From positions 20,394,501 to 20,458,500 of the forward strand of contig JAKSXM010000272.1 of NCBI GenBank assembly GCA_022575985.1: a DNA stretch of 64,000 nt, given 5' to 3'. The stretch comes from Anagrus nilaparvatae (taxonomy: Eukaryota; Arthropoda; Insecta; Hymenoptera; Mymaridae). Below the pieces are notes generated by a model. It saw nothing but the letters and a program-made list of their open reading frames with translations. It had not been told where the DNA came from and made no database searches. Of this stretch, positions 1-10,599 are shown in pieces. The stretch's first letter is position 1. Every line of letters begins with the position of its first letter. The position numbers were made by a program, and so were the translations under genes.

Positions 1-1136
1 AACTGATTTATATTTACTTTTAATCTGAAAGTACAAGTTTTTCAAAAGGCTTATATTATGATCCATGCACGTGCAAGTTGGCTTTTCAGCATAACTTTAT
101 ATCGATTAATAAGGGGAGTCGGATATATTTGGAACACTGAATGGAAAATAAATTGATAAAAATCAGCTAATCGTGTTAAAGGGGGAGATTATTAAATAAA
201 TTTTCCAGAATAAGAAAATATAGATTTGAATAATGAGTATAAAAAGGAGGTATTTTCACTTCCTTTTTATTTTTGTGTGCTTTTATTGTTGTATATTTTA
301 AGCTACAGTCAAAGTACATGAAAATAAAAAGTCTGTGGATTATTGAACCCTATTGGTGTAATATGTTGTATTACTACACTTAGGGGAAGCGAAATGGATT
401 TTGAAGATAACTGAAGGGTGTTCACTTATTAAACTTGAGCTAAAATAAAAAATTTTAGAGAAAAAGGCGGTTATTTATTCATTATATAAATATAATTAAT
501 AAAATATATTTATAAATTAAATTTAAAAATTGGTGCTCGTTCTTCTTTCTACCACGGCTGATGTACATACCACGTGGTATATCTAGAAATTAATTTTTAA
601 AAATTAAAAGTATTTTTGTGTACTTTTCCTTTTTTTGTACTGTTTTTCACGTTTGACTTTTTATCTTTGCGACTTCTTCTTTGTGCTTGTTCTTAAAAGT
701 CGGGTGGGGATAAAGGACAGACATGTTCTTACTTGTTTTCGTGCTCGTTCCTACGCCCGCGACATCACAGCAGGCCAGTAGTGTTTTTGAAGCAATTGCA
801 TGTAAAGTATGTATTTGTTGTTTTCCTATTGAATATAAAGTGTTTATAGTTGTGAAATAAATAAAATTACATTATTATTTAGACAAAAAATTTTAAGTGG
901 TTAAACCAAATATTGTATTAATCTTTATAAAGGATAATAGATAAAAACAAGCTTATTATGAGAAAATTAAGTATATATTTTGTTGTCGTGTAAGAGTTAA
1001 GTATAGGCCTGGAATTAAAGATTCTTGGAAATTTTTCGGCACGCAAACTTGCAACACAGTTAAATAAAAGATTTAATGAAATGAATTTAATTTTAATTTC
1101 ATTTTAATTTTAATATTTAATGGACAAATTAATATT
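1..1136. other. Upstream flank without a recognisable gene
   Basis: I see no supported coding region here. The stretch is AT-rich, with a less AT-rich patch around 700-780 that could be promoter or 5' leader of the gene starting at 1137. A perfect 14-bp palindrome containing CACGTG lies at 568-581. Confidence 0.5.
568..581. promoter_or_regulatory. Palindrome with E-box core CACGTG
   Basis: The sequence ATACCACGTGGTAT is its own reverse complement and contains the canonical E-box bound by bHLH factors of the Myc/Max type. It lies about 560 bp upstream of the first long ORF. Binding is inference only; a 14-bp palindrome can also occur by chance. Confidence 0.25.
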
Positions 1137-2750
1137 ATGACGCCTTTCTATTTATCTGAGGAAGAAAGATATTCAGATTGGCATTTACGATTAAAAAAAT
1201 TTAATGATATACCACCTTTTGGAGGACCATTACCAGTGAGATCATTAAAAGAATTTCCAAATAGAAAAGATCCTAGGGCCAGAAGAAGTAAAGATTATTT
1301 TCATGATAAAAATAAAACATCAAAAACTCATAAAATTTTTTCATTTAATGATAAATACTTAAGTGATAGTGAATATTCAAAAAATTTAAGAAAAATTAAA
1401 ATTAAACCTACAACTATTAATTTACCAAATATTCCAAATAATTTAGACCCAAGACAAGCTTTTTATTTAAAAAAAAAATATCCAGATCTTGACGTCAAAA
1501 GTGAAGATAAAGGAACTCTAATTAAATATGCTGATGACAAAAATGGATTACTTAATCCTGTGCTTTATATCGACTTATCTGAACATTCATTTAGAGATTC
1601 AAAAAATATAAATGGTGGAAATCATAAAGAAAACGTAGAGTCCAGAAAAGTTTACATAATGATGAAAAAAAGTGAAAAGAATGCTGAAAGAGCTAGAAAA
1701 TTAAGAAAAAGAATAAGTGATTTTGATACTGATGTTATTGATTTGGATCCTATTGAACCAATTGGTAATAATTCAAAAGATGATGACATCCTTATTATCT
1801 CTGATAAATCTTCCAGTACTAAAGAAAGAAAGATTTTAAATGTTATAGAATTGGATGATGATTTGGTTATTTTACCAAATAAAAATAATAAATTAATTAC
1901 TGATTCCAAAATTAAAGATGTAAAAATAAAAAATAGCCAAAAAACATCTAAATCATCCTTCAATAATTTGCTGATAGATAATTACTTAAAAAAACAAAAA
2001 AAAGTTGTAGAAGTAATAGATTTAGATGAAAATGAAGAAAATGAGCCGTTTTCAAATGAAAATATCAATGAAAGCGAACAGTATGTAAAGTGGGAAATTA
2101 ATAGCATGTTGAATCCACAGCCTGATGCAATCTTGGATACAGAGAATTTAGAAGATCCCTTTTCAGATAATTTAGATCTAGTATATGACGATAGTGAAAC
2201 AGAAGATGTAGACACGGAAAAAATTATTACAGATGAGAATGGCAATTCACAAGCAGATAAATTAAACGAATCTTCTTTAAATGCTAATGACAAAAGTCTT
2301 GTTTCGCCATTTAACAAAAAGACAGAGCTTGCTGAAACAGATAATTTTAAAAGTTGTTTTACATTAGTGTGCGTTGAATCTGTAAACAGTTCAAATGAAA
2401 ATCAAAAAAAGAGTAAAAATTTAAAAGGTATAATTTTTTATAAATGGATTAAAAAAAATTATTTGTTCAAAATAATAAATGTTTTTCTTATTTTAGTTTT
2501 CTCCAATTCAAAATATTTAGCTATTGGAAAATATTCAAAAAATCATTTTTTAAAACAAAAAAAAAATACTAAAAGTCAAACGTTTACTTTAGCTATAAGT
2601 AAAAGAAAAAATTTAGTTAAATCATTAACGTTTAAATTTGATTTAAAATTACTAAATAAATTTTTAAATCCAATTTTTTCATCAAATAATTTTGAGAGAT
2701 TTGTCAACGACGTGTTTTGGCCTCAAAACTTTTCAAGTATTAGGTACTAA
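1137..2750 (+). CDS. Unrecognised acidic, SUMO-motif-rich protein (possible first part of a longer gene)
   Basis: Long ORF of 537 codons from ATG at 1137. I do not recognise the family. The protein is Lys/Asn/Asp/Ser-rich and probably mostly disordered. It has several hydrophobic-acidic clusters of SUMO-interacting-motif type: VIDLD near residue 200, ILIIS near 218, VIELDDDLVIL near 236 and VEVIDLDENEE near 290. A 69-bp stretch at 2428-2496 has a good donor (AAAG/GTATAA) and acceptor (TTATTTTAG); removing it keeps the frame and deletes a hydrophobic, lysine-rich segment, so it is probably an intron. The stop at 2748 lies just after ATTAG/GTAC, which could be a donor at 2744. Splicing from there to the acceptor ending at 2877 enters the next ORF in phase without a stop. 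It may therefore be the 5' part of one gene ending at 5679. SUMO binding is inference. Confidence 0.7.
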   Translation: MTPFYLSEEERYSDWHLRLKKFNDIPPFGGPLPVRSLKEFPNRKDPRARRSKDYFHDKNKTSKTHKIFSFNDKYLSDSEYSKNLRKIKIKPTTINLPNIPNNLDPRQAFYLKKKYPDLDVKSEDKGTLIKYADDKNGLLNPVLYIDLSEHSFRDSKNINGGNHKENVESRKVYIMMKKSEKNAERARKLRKRISDFDTDVIDLDPIEPIGNNSKDDDILIISDKSSSTKERKILNVIELDDDLVILPNKNNKLITDSKIKDVKIKNSQKTSKSSFNNLLIDNYLKKQKKVVEVIDLDENEENEPFSNENINESEQYVKWEINSMLNPQPDAILDTENLEDPFSDNLDLVYDDSETEDVDTEKIITDENGNSQADKLNESSLNANDKSLVSPFNKKTELAETDNFKSCFTLVCVESVNSSNENQKKSKNLKGIIFYKWIKKNYLFKIINVFLILVFSNSKYLAIGKYSKNHFLKQKKNTKSQTFTLAISKRKNLVKSLTFKFDLKLLNKFLNPIFSSNNFERFVNDVFWPQNFSSIRY

Positions 2751-2887
2751 TTTATACATATCTATAATTTAATAATTGTCTAATAAAAAGGGCTAAATTA
2801 TTGTTTTGTGATTTACATATAATAAAATATTTCTCTAAATTTAAATTTAATGAATTATAAATTAAATTTTTTTTCAGCTATAAATTA

Positions 2888-5679
2888 ATGAAAACAAATA
2901 CAGATAATGCAAAAATTAAAGAGATTACTTATCCAAGTACATCTCAAATTTCAAATTTAAGTTTGCTTCAACAAACTCAATTATCACCATTATCATGTAG
3001 TTTGTCATCATTATCGCCATTATATGAATCTGACAATGAAAATGACTTAAATCAAGAGATCAATTTTCAAAAATCATTATCTCCATTACCATCTACTTCA
3101 TCAGCATTTTTACCGTCTCCATCTCCTTCACCAGAGCCAGATAACAGGCATAAGATTTACCAAAAAATTAGACAAAATAACAGAAAAAGAAAAATTAAAA
3201 ATAAAGAATTAAATAATTCTTTATTTGGTTCTGATTCAGAAAAAGATTCAGATAAAGATTCAGATGATATAGAGTTAAAAAAAATAAAAAATATTCCGAA
3301 TCCTGATTTTGTTCCTGTATTTGAAACTATTAAAGAAGATTTTGAAGACTCTGAAGATGTTGCTGTTCTAAAAAATTATAATTTTAATTTTGAAAGTTCT
3401 AATGATAGCGCTGTAAGCATAAAAAAAATTATAGATTCTGATGATAATTCCAATAAAATGGAATCATTAAATGTCAGAATCGAACAAACTGCACCAGATG
3501 AATTAGATGTAAAACTATTCCCAGGTTACGCTTTACCTGCCGATTCTATGAATAATCAATTTCTTCAGGATCGAAATTTTTCAGAAGTTAATCAGGATAT
3601 TTTACCTGCCAATACTGTTAAAAATCAATTTCTTCAGGATCGAAATTTTTCAGAAGTTAATCAGGATATTTTACCTGCCAATACTGTTAAAAATCGATTT
3701 CTTCAGGATCGAAATTTTTCAGAAGTTAATCAACATACTTTACCTGCCAATACTATTAAACATCAATTTCTTCAGGATCGAAATTTTTCAGAAGTTAATC
3801 AGCATCCTTCACAAATAAATCAAAACAATGAAATTGCGCAAAATCCTGTTAATTACCATAATTACCAACAAGAATTACCAAATTCCTTTGTTAATAATGC
3901 TAATCCTTTTCCTACCAGTTCATATGCGGCTCAAATATATCCAAATAATTTTGTTCAACAAATACCACTTGTAATTCCAATAAATCAAAATTATAGCTAC
4001 TCTGGATTAACACAAAATTTAAATACTAGCCCTCAATATTCTCATCAAAGTATCCCATTGTTATCACAGGCGCAGGTTCAAAATTATTATAGTTTAGCCC
4101 AATCTACAAATAATCAATTCAGATCAGCAAAACAATTGTGGGGTAATATGGAAGACAATAGTCTAAACTTGCCCCTTAAAGAAGAAAAATTTAAAGATAT
4201 AAAAAAGAGATTTTTAAGTATTGAAGAAAATATTTATCCGATTCCAGAAGAAAAAGTTAAGGTGAAAAACTCTGCTAATCTAACAAAAACAGAAATAGGG
4301 AATTTGAAAAAATTTCTAAGAGAACAAGTTTTTTTTAAAATGAAAACTTTAGATGGTAAACATTATCCAAGGAATTTTACGTTAAATAACTTAGACACCG
4401 TAAATTTTCAAATAAATACAATTGTATTAGGAGCTCGGTTAGATCATTACATTTATTTGTTTTGCACTAGTCGAAGCAAAAGTACACCTAAATCAGCCAT
4501 GGATTCACTAATTAAAGAAATGAATAGAAATAAATATTGCGATGAAGAATATGAGGCTAATATAAATGATTTAAAATCATTATATGTTTATTATGAGCAT
4601 ATATGCAAGCATTTAACTAGCAAAAAATTTAAATTACATGAATATGCTACGTTTTTAAATCAAATTATATCATATTTTGACGTTTCTGAGAGTTTAAAAC
4701 AACATTTAATTAGGTAAGTTAATGAAATTATAACTATATAAATGACATTAATTAAAGGGGTAGTTAGCCTTGAGCAAATTCTAAGTATGATAGCTAAACA
4801 ATCTCAACTGAAAATAAAAAAAAAATTATATGTTCATTTTGTGGAGCTCTCATTAGTGCCCTTTGAAGCTGCTTCAGGCTACTACCCTTTAAATGAATTT
4901 AAATATTTTTTTTGTTACTATAATATACTTAAAGTTTAGAGTGGATTTCATTAACAAAAAAATATTTTTTTTCTCACATAGCAAAATTATGTGTTTTCTG
5001 GCTACTGAAAAGAAAAAAATTAATCCTAAAATAAGTGTCTTTGTGGGATATTTATTTACTTTTCTAGAATCTGTATTATAAAATTCTTGTATTCTATGTG
5101 TTTTATAAGCCGTTATTACTTTAAACTATTTAGTATAGAATTCTTCACAAATTTTACAGTCAAGCCAATGAATGCATTTTTGAAGAATGTTTGAAGATAA
5201 AAGTAGGTGATTCTCAGTTATTGGTCTCCTGAAATCGAATATAGAGTCTATTTTTACCTACAAATGGTAGTTATTGACCGTTATTAACAAATTATTGCAC
5301 ATTGGTCATAAATCAAGGGCTTAATAACGATGAAACTACCACTTGGGTAAAAAGGACAACAGATTCAATTTCAGGAGGCCTAAAATCATAAGGTTTATCT
5401 ACTTTTATCCGCGCAAGATGTATTTCAATGAAAAGTGCATTTGACGACACATTAATATTATTTAAGAAATATTCATAAAAAATATTAACAAGCTTTTTTT
5501 CTTTTAGATTTCAAAATATCTTAAGTCCAATATACTCTCCAGACTCTTCCGCAGTATTACCCAATGAAAATAATGTTATCCAAAATGTAATAAAAGAAGA
5601 AAAGGATGATGAAGATATAGAAATCATTGAAATCATTACTAAAACAATCGATTCAAAACAATCATTAATAAAAAAATAA
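2888..5679 (+). CDS. Unrecognised low-complexity protein with 23-residue tandem repeats
   Basis: Two exons: 2888-4713 and 5508-5679. The donor AG/GTAAGT at 4714 and the acceptor CTTTTAG ending at 5507 join in phase 2; the last exon encodes an acidic tail ending at TAA 5677-5679. An AATAAA follows at about 5688. The predicted product is about 665 residues. The N-terminal third is rich in Ser, Pro and Asn. Four tandem copies of a 23-residue unit (core QFLQDRNFSEVNQ) occupy 3533-3808. The C-terminal part, from about residue 460, looks folded (TKTEIGNLKKFLREQ onward, Leu/Phe/Tyr-rich) and is the best segment for homology searching. The tail IEIIEIIT resembles another SUMO-interacting motif. An acceptor-like TTTTTTTTCAG ends at 2877, so the true 5' end may be spliced to the ORF at 1137. 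Function unknown. Confidence 0.75.
3533..3808 (+). repeat. Coding minisatellite, 4 x 69 bp
   Basis: Copies begin at 3533, 3602, 3671 and 3740, exactly 69 bp apart, so the reading frame is kept. Copies 2 and 3 are almost identical; copy 1 differs mainly at its start and copy 4 at its end. Each encodes a unit beginning LPA and ending VNQ plus two residues. The high identity suggests recent expansion. Confidence 0.95.
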
Positions 5680-7657
5680 AATTTTAAAATAAAAAAATAT
5701 AAATGAATCCAGTGTTTGATAGACTTTAATATAATTATGGTATTACTTAAAATAAAAATAATTTTTAAATAATACTGTTATCAGTATTTTTTATTAATTA
5801 TTATGTACAAATAGTTTTATTTTCATATTATTTTAGATAAATATTTAATTATTGAAATTAAAAGCACAAAAAATAAATTGAACCAAAAGCAAATTAATTA
5901 TAAGAAAACATACATTTCTATATATATATTATGTATTGAGTAAACGAAACGTTTATAAACTATTTTACATGAATGTTTTTTTGTTTTATTAAGTTTAAAA
6001 AACTTCAGTTTTTAATTGAAAATAATAAATTATTAAGTTAGTTAATTAAAAAAAAAATTTGTTGTGTAAAAAAGAAAATTTTTTTGTTAACTAAGATCAC
6101 GAAAAAAAATAAAATTTCATTTTTTTTTTTTTTTTACTTAAATTAAGTATTTCTTTTTTTTTTTTTAATTTAATCAATCGTTCTTAATTTTATAAATTGT
6201 GATATACATTTTTATTAGATATTTTTAAAATTTACTTTTTTTTTTATTTTACTGTAAGTTAATATTTGTGCTACCAAATTAAAAAAAAAATATGTAAAGC
6301 TAAGATGATAGTATAAAAATATTTAAAAAATCATATTAAGACATTGTATTTGTCAAACTATGTATTCTTTTTTCTCATTAGTTATTAAAAATAAAAAAAA
6401 TATAAGAATAATAATTTTAATTTTTATAGCGATTCCATTATTGTACATGTAAATGTTGTAAATACTGATTATTTGAGAGATTTTTTTAATAAATATATAA
6501 TTTGTAAATGCTTTACTAGGTATATATTTTTTACTGTTTAAAGAAAATAAATAAAAAATTTTTGTATGTAACGTTTTTTTTTTCGTAAAATATTTCCTAA
6601 GTTACAAAAATTCGAAATTAAATTTTTTTTTCAAAAAAATGTAAATTTTCAATAAAAAAATAATTTTGACTACATATTTTGCAAAATTATATTATTTATT
6701 TAAACCTAACTGTAAATATTTTCTCAAAAAAGTATTGCAAAAAAAAAAATACCATTAATACCTGTAATTAAAAAACAAGAGAACTCGTTGAAAGTATTTA
6801 AATTATTTATTTTGATTTATTTTTACACAAAGTTATGTTTTAATTTTTTGATATAAGAGGAAATAAATCTTTGTATCAAATAAAAAAAAAAATAGACATT
6901 TGTATAATATAACCCGTTCCACTGTAGTAATCACAAACACGTCCGCATAAATAAAAAATCCCATAAGAATAATGAGTTCACTTTTACATTTGAAGCAGTA
7001 CCACAGTATATATATGTATACTGTGGCAGTACCATTTGAAAATTGTAAGTATTTGAACCTTGAGAAGTATAAAAGTACAAAAAATTTTGAAAAAAAAAGA
7101 TAATAAGTTTGTGCCATAAATGATAGAAAAATATACTGTTTCTGTGAAAAGCACCCATATCAATAACATTAAATTATATTATTTATATTACATATGTATA
7201 AACCTGTAAATAAAAAGATTCATTGAAGATTTTTAATTTATAATTATTAAAGTGAACTAAAACAGTAAATTAATTTTTTGCTTATTTCAACTGTTACTAA
7301 TTCCCTAATTAAATAAATACTTAGAAATAATAAAAAAATAGTTACTAAAAATTAACGGAGTACTAATTATTTATTGAAACAAATTTTGATTGTTTTATAA
7401 GACATATTTCTTTATACTGCGTAACCAGATAAGGCAAATAATCAATCAAAATTTATTCATAATTTAAATTAGCAAATATATTATTAAAATACAGAATACA
7501 TTTGTAGAAATAAAAATTATTAAGAAAATTTTTTTTACATACATTCTTTATTTTTTTAAATATATAATAATATTAATAAACAAATAATTTCCTCATTATT
7601 TTAAGAAAAAAAATGAATTTTTATATGAACAATTTTTCTGACTATAATAATAACTAT
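5680..7657. other. AT-rich intergenic stretch
   Basis: Between the unknown gene and COX6A I see long A and T runs and no coding region I can support. Short minus-strand ORFs at 6833-7169 overlap one another in different frames and look random. A perfect 10-bp-stem inverted repeat lies at 7001-7026. A COX6A polyadenylation signal (TTTATT on +) lies at 7547-7552. Confidence 0.6.
7001..7026. repeat. Short perfect inverted repeat
   Basis: CCACAGTATA at 7001-7010 is followed after six bases by its exact reverse complement at 7017-7026. It could form a small hairpin. Role unknown. Confidence 0.6.
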
Positions 7658-8367
7658 TTATTGCTCATCTTCATAACCATTTGGTAATGCATTTAGTTTT
7701 GGATTATGGAACAAAGTATGGTTACCATCACCCCATGGGAATGGCTAAATAAAAATAAAGGAATAGAATTATTATTTTATTATTTTAGATTATTAAAAAT
7801 TTCAAAATTTTACCTTAGTACGGATTCTTAAATGATCGTAAGCAACAAATGGTTCTCGATGTGGATGCTCATAATTAAAGTAACAGTTAGCAGCAACTAA
7901 AATTGTTCCTGGTAATGCAATAAATAATGCAATTTTTGTCCACATATCAGCAGTTTTTTCTGAAAAAAAAATTAGTGTTAATGATATATTTTCATTGATA
8001 TTTTTGTAAAAATAAGTTTCTGGAATAAAATATTAAAAATTTTTATTTTTGTTACATAACTCCAAAATTTTCAAAAGGTTATATAAATTATAGTAAGCTT
8101 TTTATTTTTTAACTTATTGTTTTAAAAGTTGTTGTAAATTTATTATTTTTAATGATTTATAAAATAATTTGAAGTATCTAATTAATGCAAAAAATAAGAT
8201 TTTTTTTCTTTTTACTTACGGTGTTCTGCTGGGTCTCCATGAGCAAACATTTTATAAGCTTTTGCTCTCATTTCTGGAGTTAATGGATAAGTATCAATAT
8301 CAATTTTTTTCGATTCGGCATGTTTATTTCTTATAAACATCCTTCCAAATGTTCGTGCAACATTCAT
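7658..8367 (-). CDS. COX6A: Cytochrome c oxidase subunit 6A, mitochondrial
   Basis: Three exons on the minus strand: 8367-8220, 7959-7814 and 7744-7658, giving 126 residues. Donors and acceptors are canonical and phases agree (1, then 0). The product is the nuclear-encoded complex IV subunit VIa of the inner mitochondrial membrane. The family signature is clear: a matrix-side N-terminal segment, one transmembrane helix (WTKIALFIALPGTILVAANC), then the intermembrane-space part with HPHREPFVAYDHLRIRTK and the hallmark PFPWGDGNHTLFHNP near the C-terminus. The N-terminus starting MNVARTFGRMF is basic and fits a mitochondrial presequence. Length is normal for a precursor. A start one codon cluster later (second Met, residue 10) is possible but would shorten the presequence. 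It is divergently placed to RpS21. Confidence 0.96.
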
Positions 8368-8958
8368 TTTAAAATTTTTTTAATTCAAACCCTGATTAAA
8401 ACTGAATTTTTATTAGAATACGTGATTGTAAAAGACTGTTGCCCTGCTGTTGCCAAAGAGCGTTTTCTGGCTCTGGGGTTTCTGCTAAACTCGTAAAAAA
8501 AATAAGCTTGAAACACGCTGCACGCATGCGCTTGCAAACAACCAATGAAAACAACTGTGTTTCTATATTTTATTTTTTCCGTAAGAACCAAAGTTTTACT
8601 AATTTTTAATAATTTGTTTTTCAGCTTTTCTCAATATATAAATCTCATGACTAATTAATAAAATAATTAAGTATCATTTTTTTAACAACAAAAAATAATA
8701 ATTAAATTTGAGTTTCGCGCTTTTAATTATTATTTATGTATCTGTTTATGTAAAGTGGCGCGCTCTATCACAAACACATATACACACGCTGTAAATCATT
8801 CTTTACATTTTTACCTCTGATTCTGAAGGTTAAGAAATTTTGTAAGAAAATAAAAACTTTATTTTTTAAAAAATAATTGTTTTATTTATTAAAAATATTT
8901 ATTTAAAAAAAGAATTTATATAAATACATATTATTATTATTTTTTAGAATCCTCAAAA
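8368..8958. promoter_or_regulatory. Divergent promoter region between COX6A and RpS21
   Basis: About 590 bp separates the two start codons, so both genes probably use promoters here. A TTCTTTAC around 8799-8806 fits the pyrimidine-rich TCT initiator typical of animal ribosomal-protein genes and may mark the RpS21 start site. A possible 5'-UTR intron runs from GTAAGA at 8842 to the AG at 8946-8947. A CG-containing patch at 8500-8530 lies nearer COX6A. All assignments are inference from sequence. Confidence 0.5.
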
Positions 8959-10599
8959 ATGGAAAACGACGCCGGAGAATTCGTAGATTTATACTGCCCA
9001 AGAAAATGGTATGTAACGCACGTGGCCGCATTTGTACACATATTTTTTTAATTTAAAAAATTAACTTTTTTACTTTTAATTACATGCATATAAGTATTTT
9101 CAAAAAAAATTATTTTCGAATTTTTTTTTTTTAAACTTATAGAGCTATTAAAAAATGTAAATAGTAAGAATATTGCCAACCTATAAACCTAGATGCATGA
9201 AGTGAAAAATTGAAAAAATAAAACTGATATAAATAAATAAATTAGATATTTCTGTTTAAATAAAATATTAATTTTATACTACTCAATTCTAGCTCTGCGA
9301 GTAATCGTATCATCCATGCTAAAGATCATGCATCAATTCAGTTAGCGTTAGCTGATATCGATCCAACCACAGGAAGAATGACAGACACCAACAAAATGTA
9401 TGCTATTTGTGGCGCAATCAGAAGAATGGTAATTAAATTAATTTATTATAGAGTTTATCATAATAACATCTTTCTAAAGAAATGACTTAAATTGATTGTT
9501 TTGGTTGAATATTTAAACAGTTTCTTACTTTTTAGTTACTGAATTTTGAATTTTTAGTATATTAGTATAATTAAAAATAAAAATTAGTAAAAAAATTAGT
9601 ATGTTTTTAGAGCTTACTTTTGCTCACCCAGGATTTATATTTTTTCAGTATTATTTTTTATTTAATATTTCAACGCTTTGTTTGAAAGTTAAATTAAAGC
9701 AATCCAAAGATATAAGTTCAGTTCTTTTTGTCCCAGACTTTTATACTTTCATGGTATAAAGGTGTTACTCGGACAAAAAGAACAGACCTTGCAACCGCTG
9801 TTTATTTTATATTGTACCCTTTGAAAAATTTAGTTAAATCTGTGTCTTCAACTATCTTTAACAATTTTCTTCCAAAAAGAACTTTTTTTTTCCAAGACAG
9901 TACTAAAAATTAAGTTTTCTTTATAAATCATAAATTAAAAAAAAAAAATTAAATACATATATTGGTATAATTATTAAGTCTAAGGATTGTAAGGACTAGT
10001 ATAAATATCCAAAAAAATATAAGCTGTCATGTGCCATAATGTAGCACTTTTGAAAATAAAGTATAAAAAAAAAAATTTAATTTTTTAATAACGTAAAAAG
10101 CTATTTTATCAAGTTATATTTAACTATATTGCTTATGTTAACAAGTTGTTCAAAGATCTTTAAATTTGAAGATACTTGAAATTAAAGAATCTTATTCTTT
10201 TTGAACATTTTAAAGTAAATTTATAAAAATTAATAGTATTTTTTTATTTTTAAAAATATTTTTAATTTCAAAAGTAAAATGTGTAATTAGTTTCAAGTTA
10301 TTTTGCTTAAATCCTTAAGTATGAATAACTATTTTTATTTTATTAATTAGTGCTGTCTTGCGTTTTATCTACATATTTTGCTTTCATCAAAACTTATTTA
10401 AAAAAAAAATAATAAAGGATTTTTTGCTCACCATATCGTAAATTTATTTATTCAAAGTTGATAAGATTTACAAAACTAAAAGATTAAACCATTATTTAAA
10501 AATTTTAATAGAATTTTTTAATATTTGTTCCAGGGTGAATCAGATGACTGTATAGTACGGCTAGCAAAAAAAGATGGAATTTTACCAAAAAATTTCTAA
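8959..10599 (+). CDS. RpS21: 40S ribosomal protein S21 (eS21)
   Basis: Three coding exons: 8959-9008, 9293-9428 and 10534-10599, giving 83 residues, the usual length of animal eS21. The protein begins [17 protein letters not shown] and contains the conserved [33 protein letters not shown] and C-terminal [10 protein letters not shown]. It is a small-subunit cytoplasmic ribosomal protein. Donors GTATGT and GTAATT and both acceptors are canonical, with phases 2 and 0. Polyadenylation signals AATAAA occur at about 10626 and 10669. The second intron is long (about 1.1 kb) and contains a perfect-stem hairpin at 9721-9783. Confidence 0.98.
9721..9783. repeat. Imperfect 63-bp hairpin in RpS21 intron 2
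   Basis: GTTCTTTTTGTCC at 9721-9733 pairs perfectly with GGACAAAAAGAAC at 9771-9783, and an inner TTTATAC/GTATAAA pair strengthens the stem. The size resembles a small-RNA precursor or a very short inverted-repeat element. No evidence of processing is available. Confidence 0.5.

Noticed and set aside
2428..2496. Apparent hydrophobic segment in the first unknown protein
   Set aside because: It coincides with a 69-bp in-frame segment bounded by good splice sites, so it is probably an intron rather than a membrane helix.
6833..7169. Three overlapping minus-strand ORFs downstream of COX6A
   Set aside because: Different frames over the same AT-rich DNA, no family features; one includes a short inverted repeat.
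8385..8591. 68-codon minus-strand ORF upstream of COX6A
   Set aside because: Lies in the divergent promoter region and shows no similarity to any protein I know; likely random.
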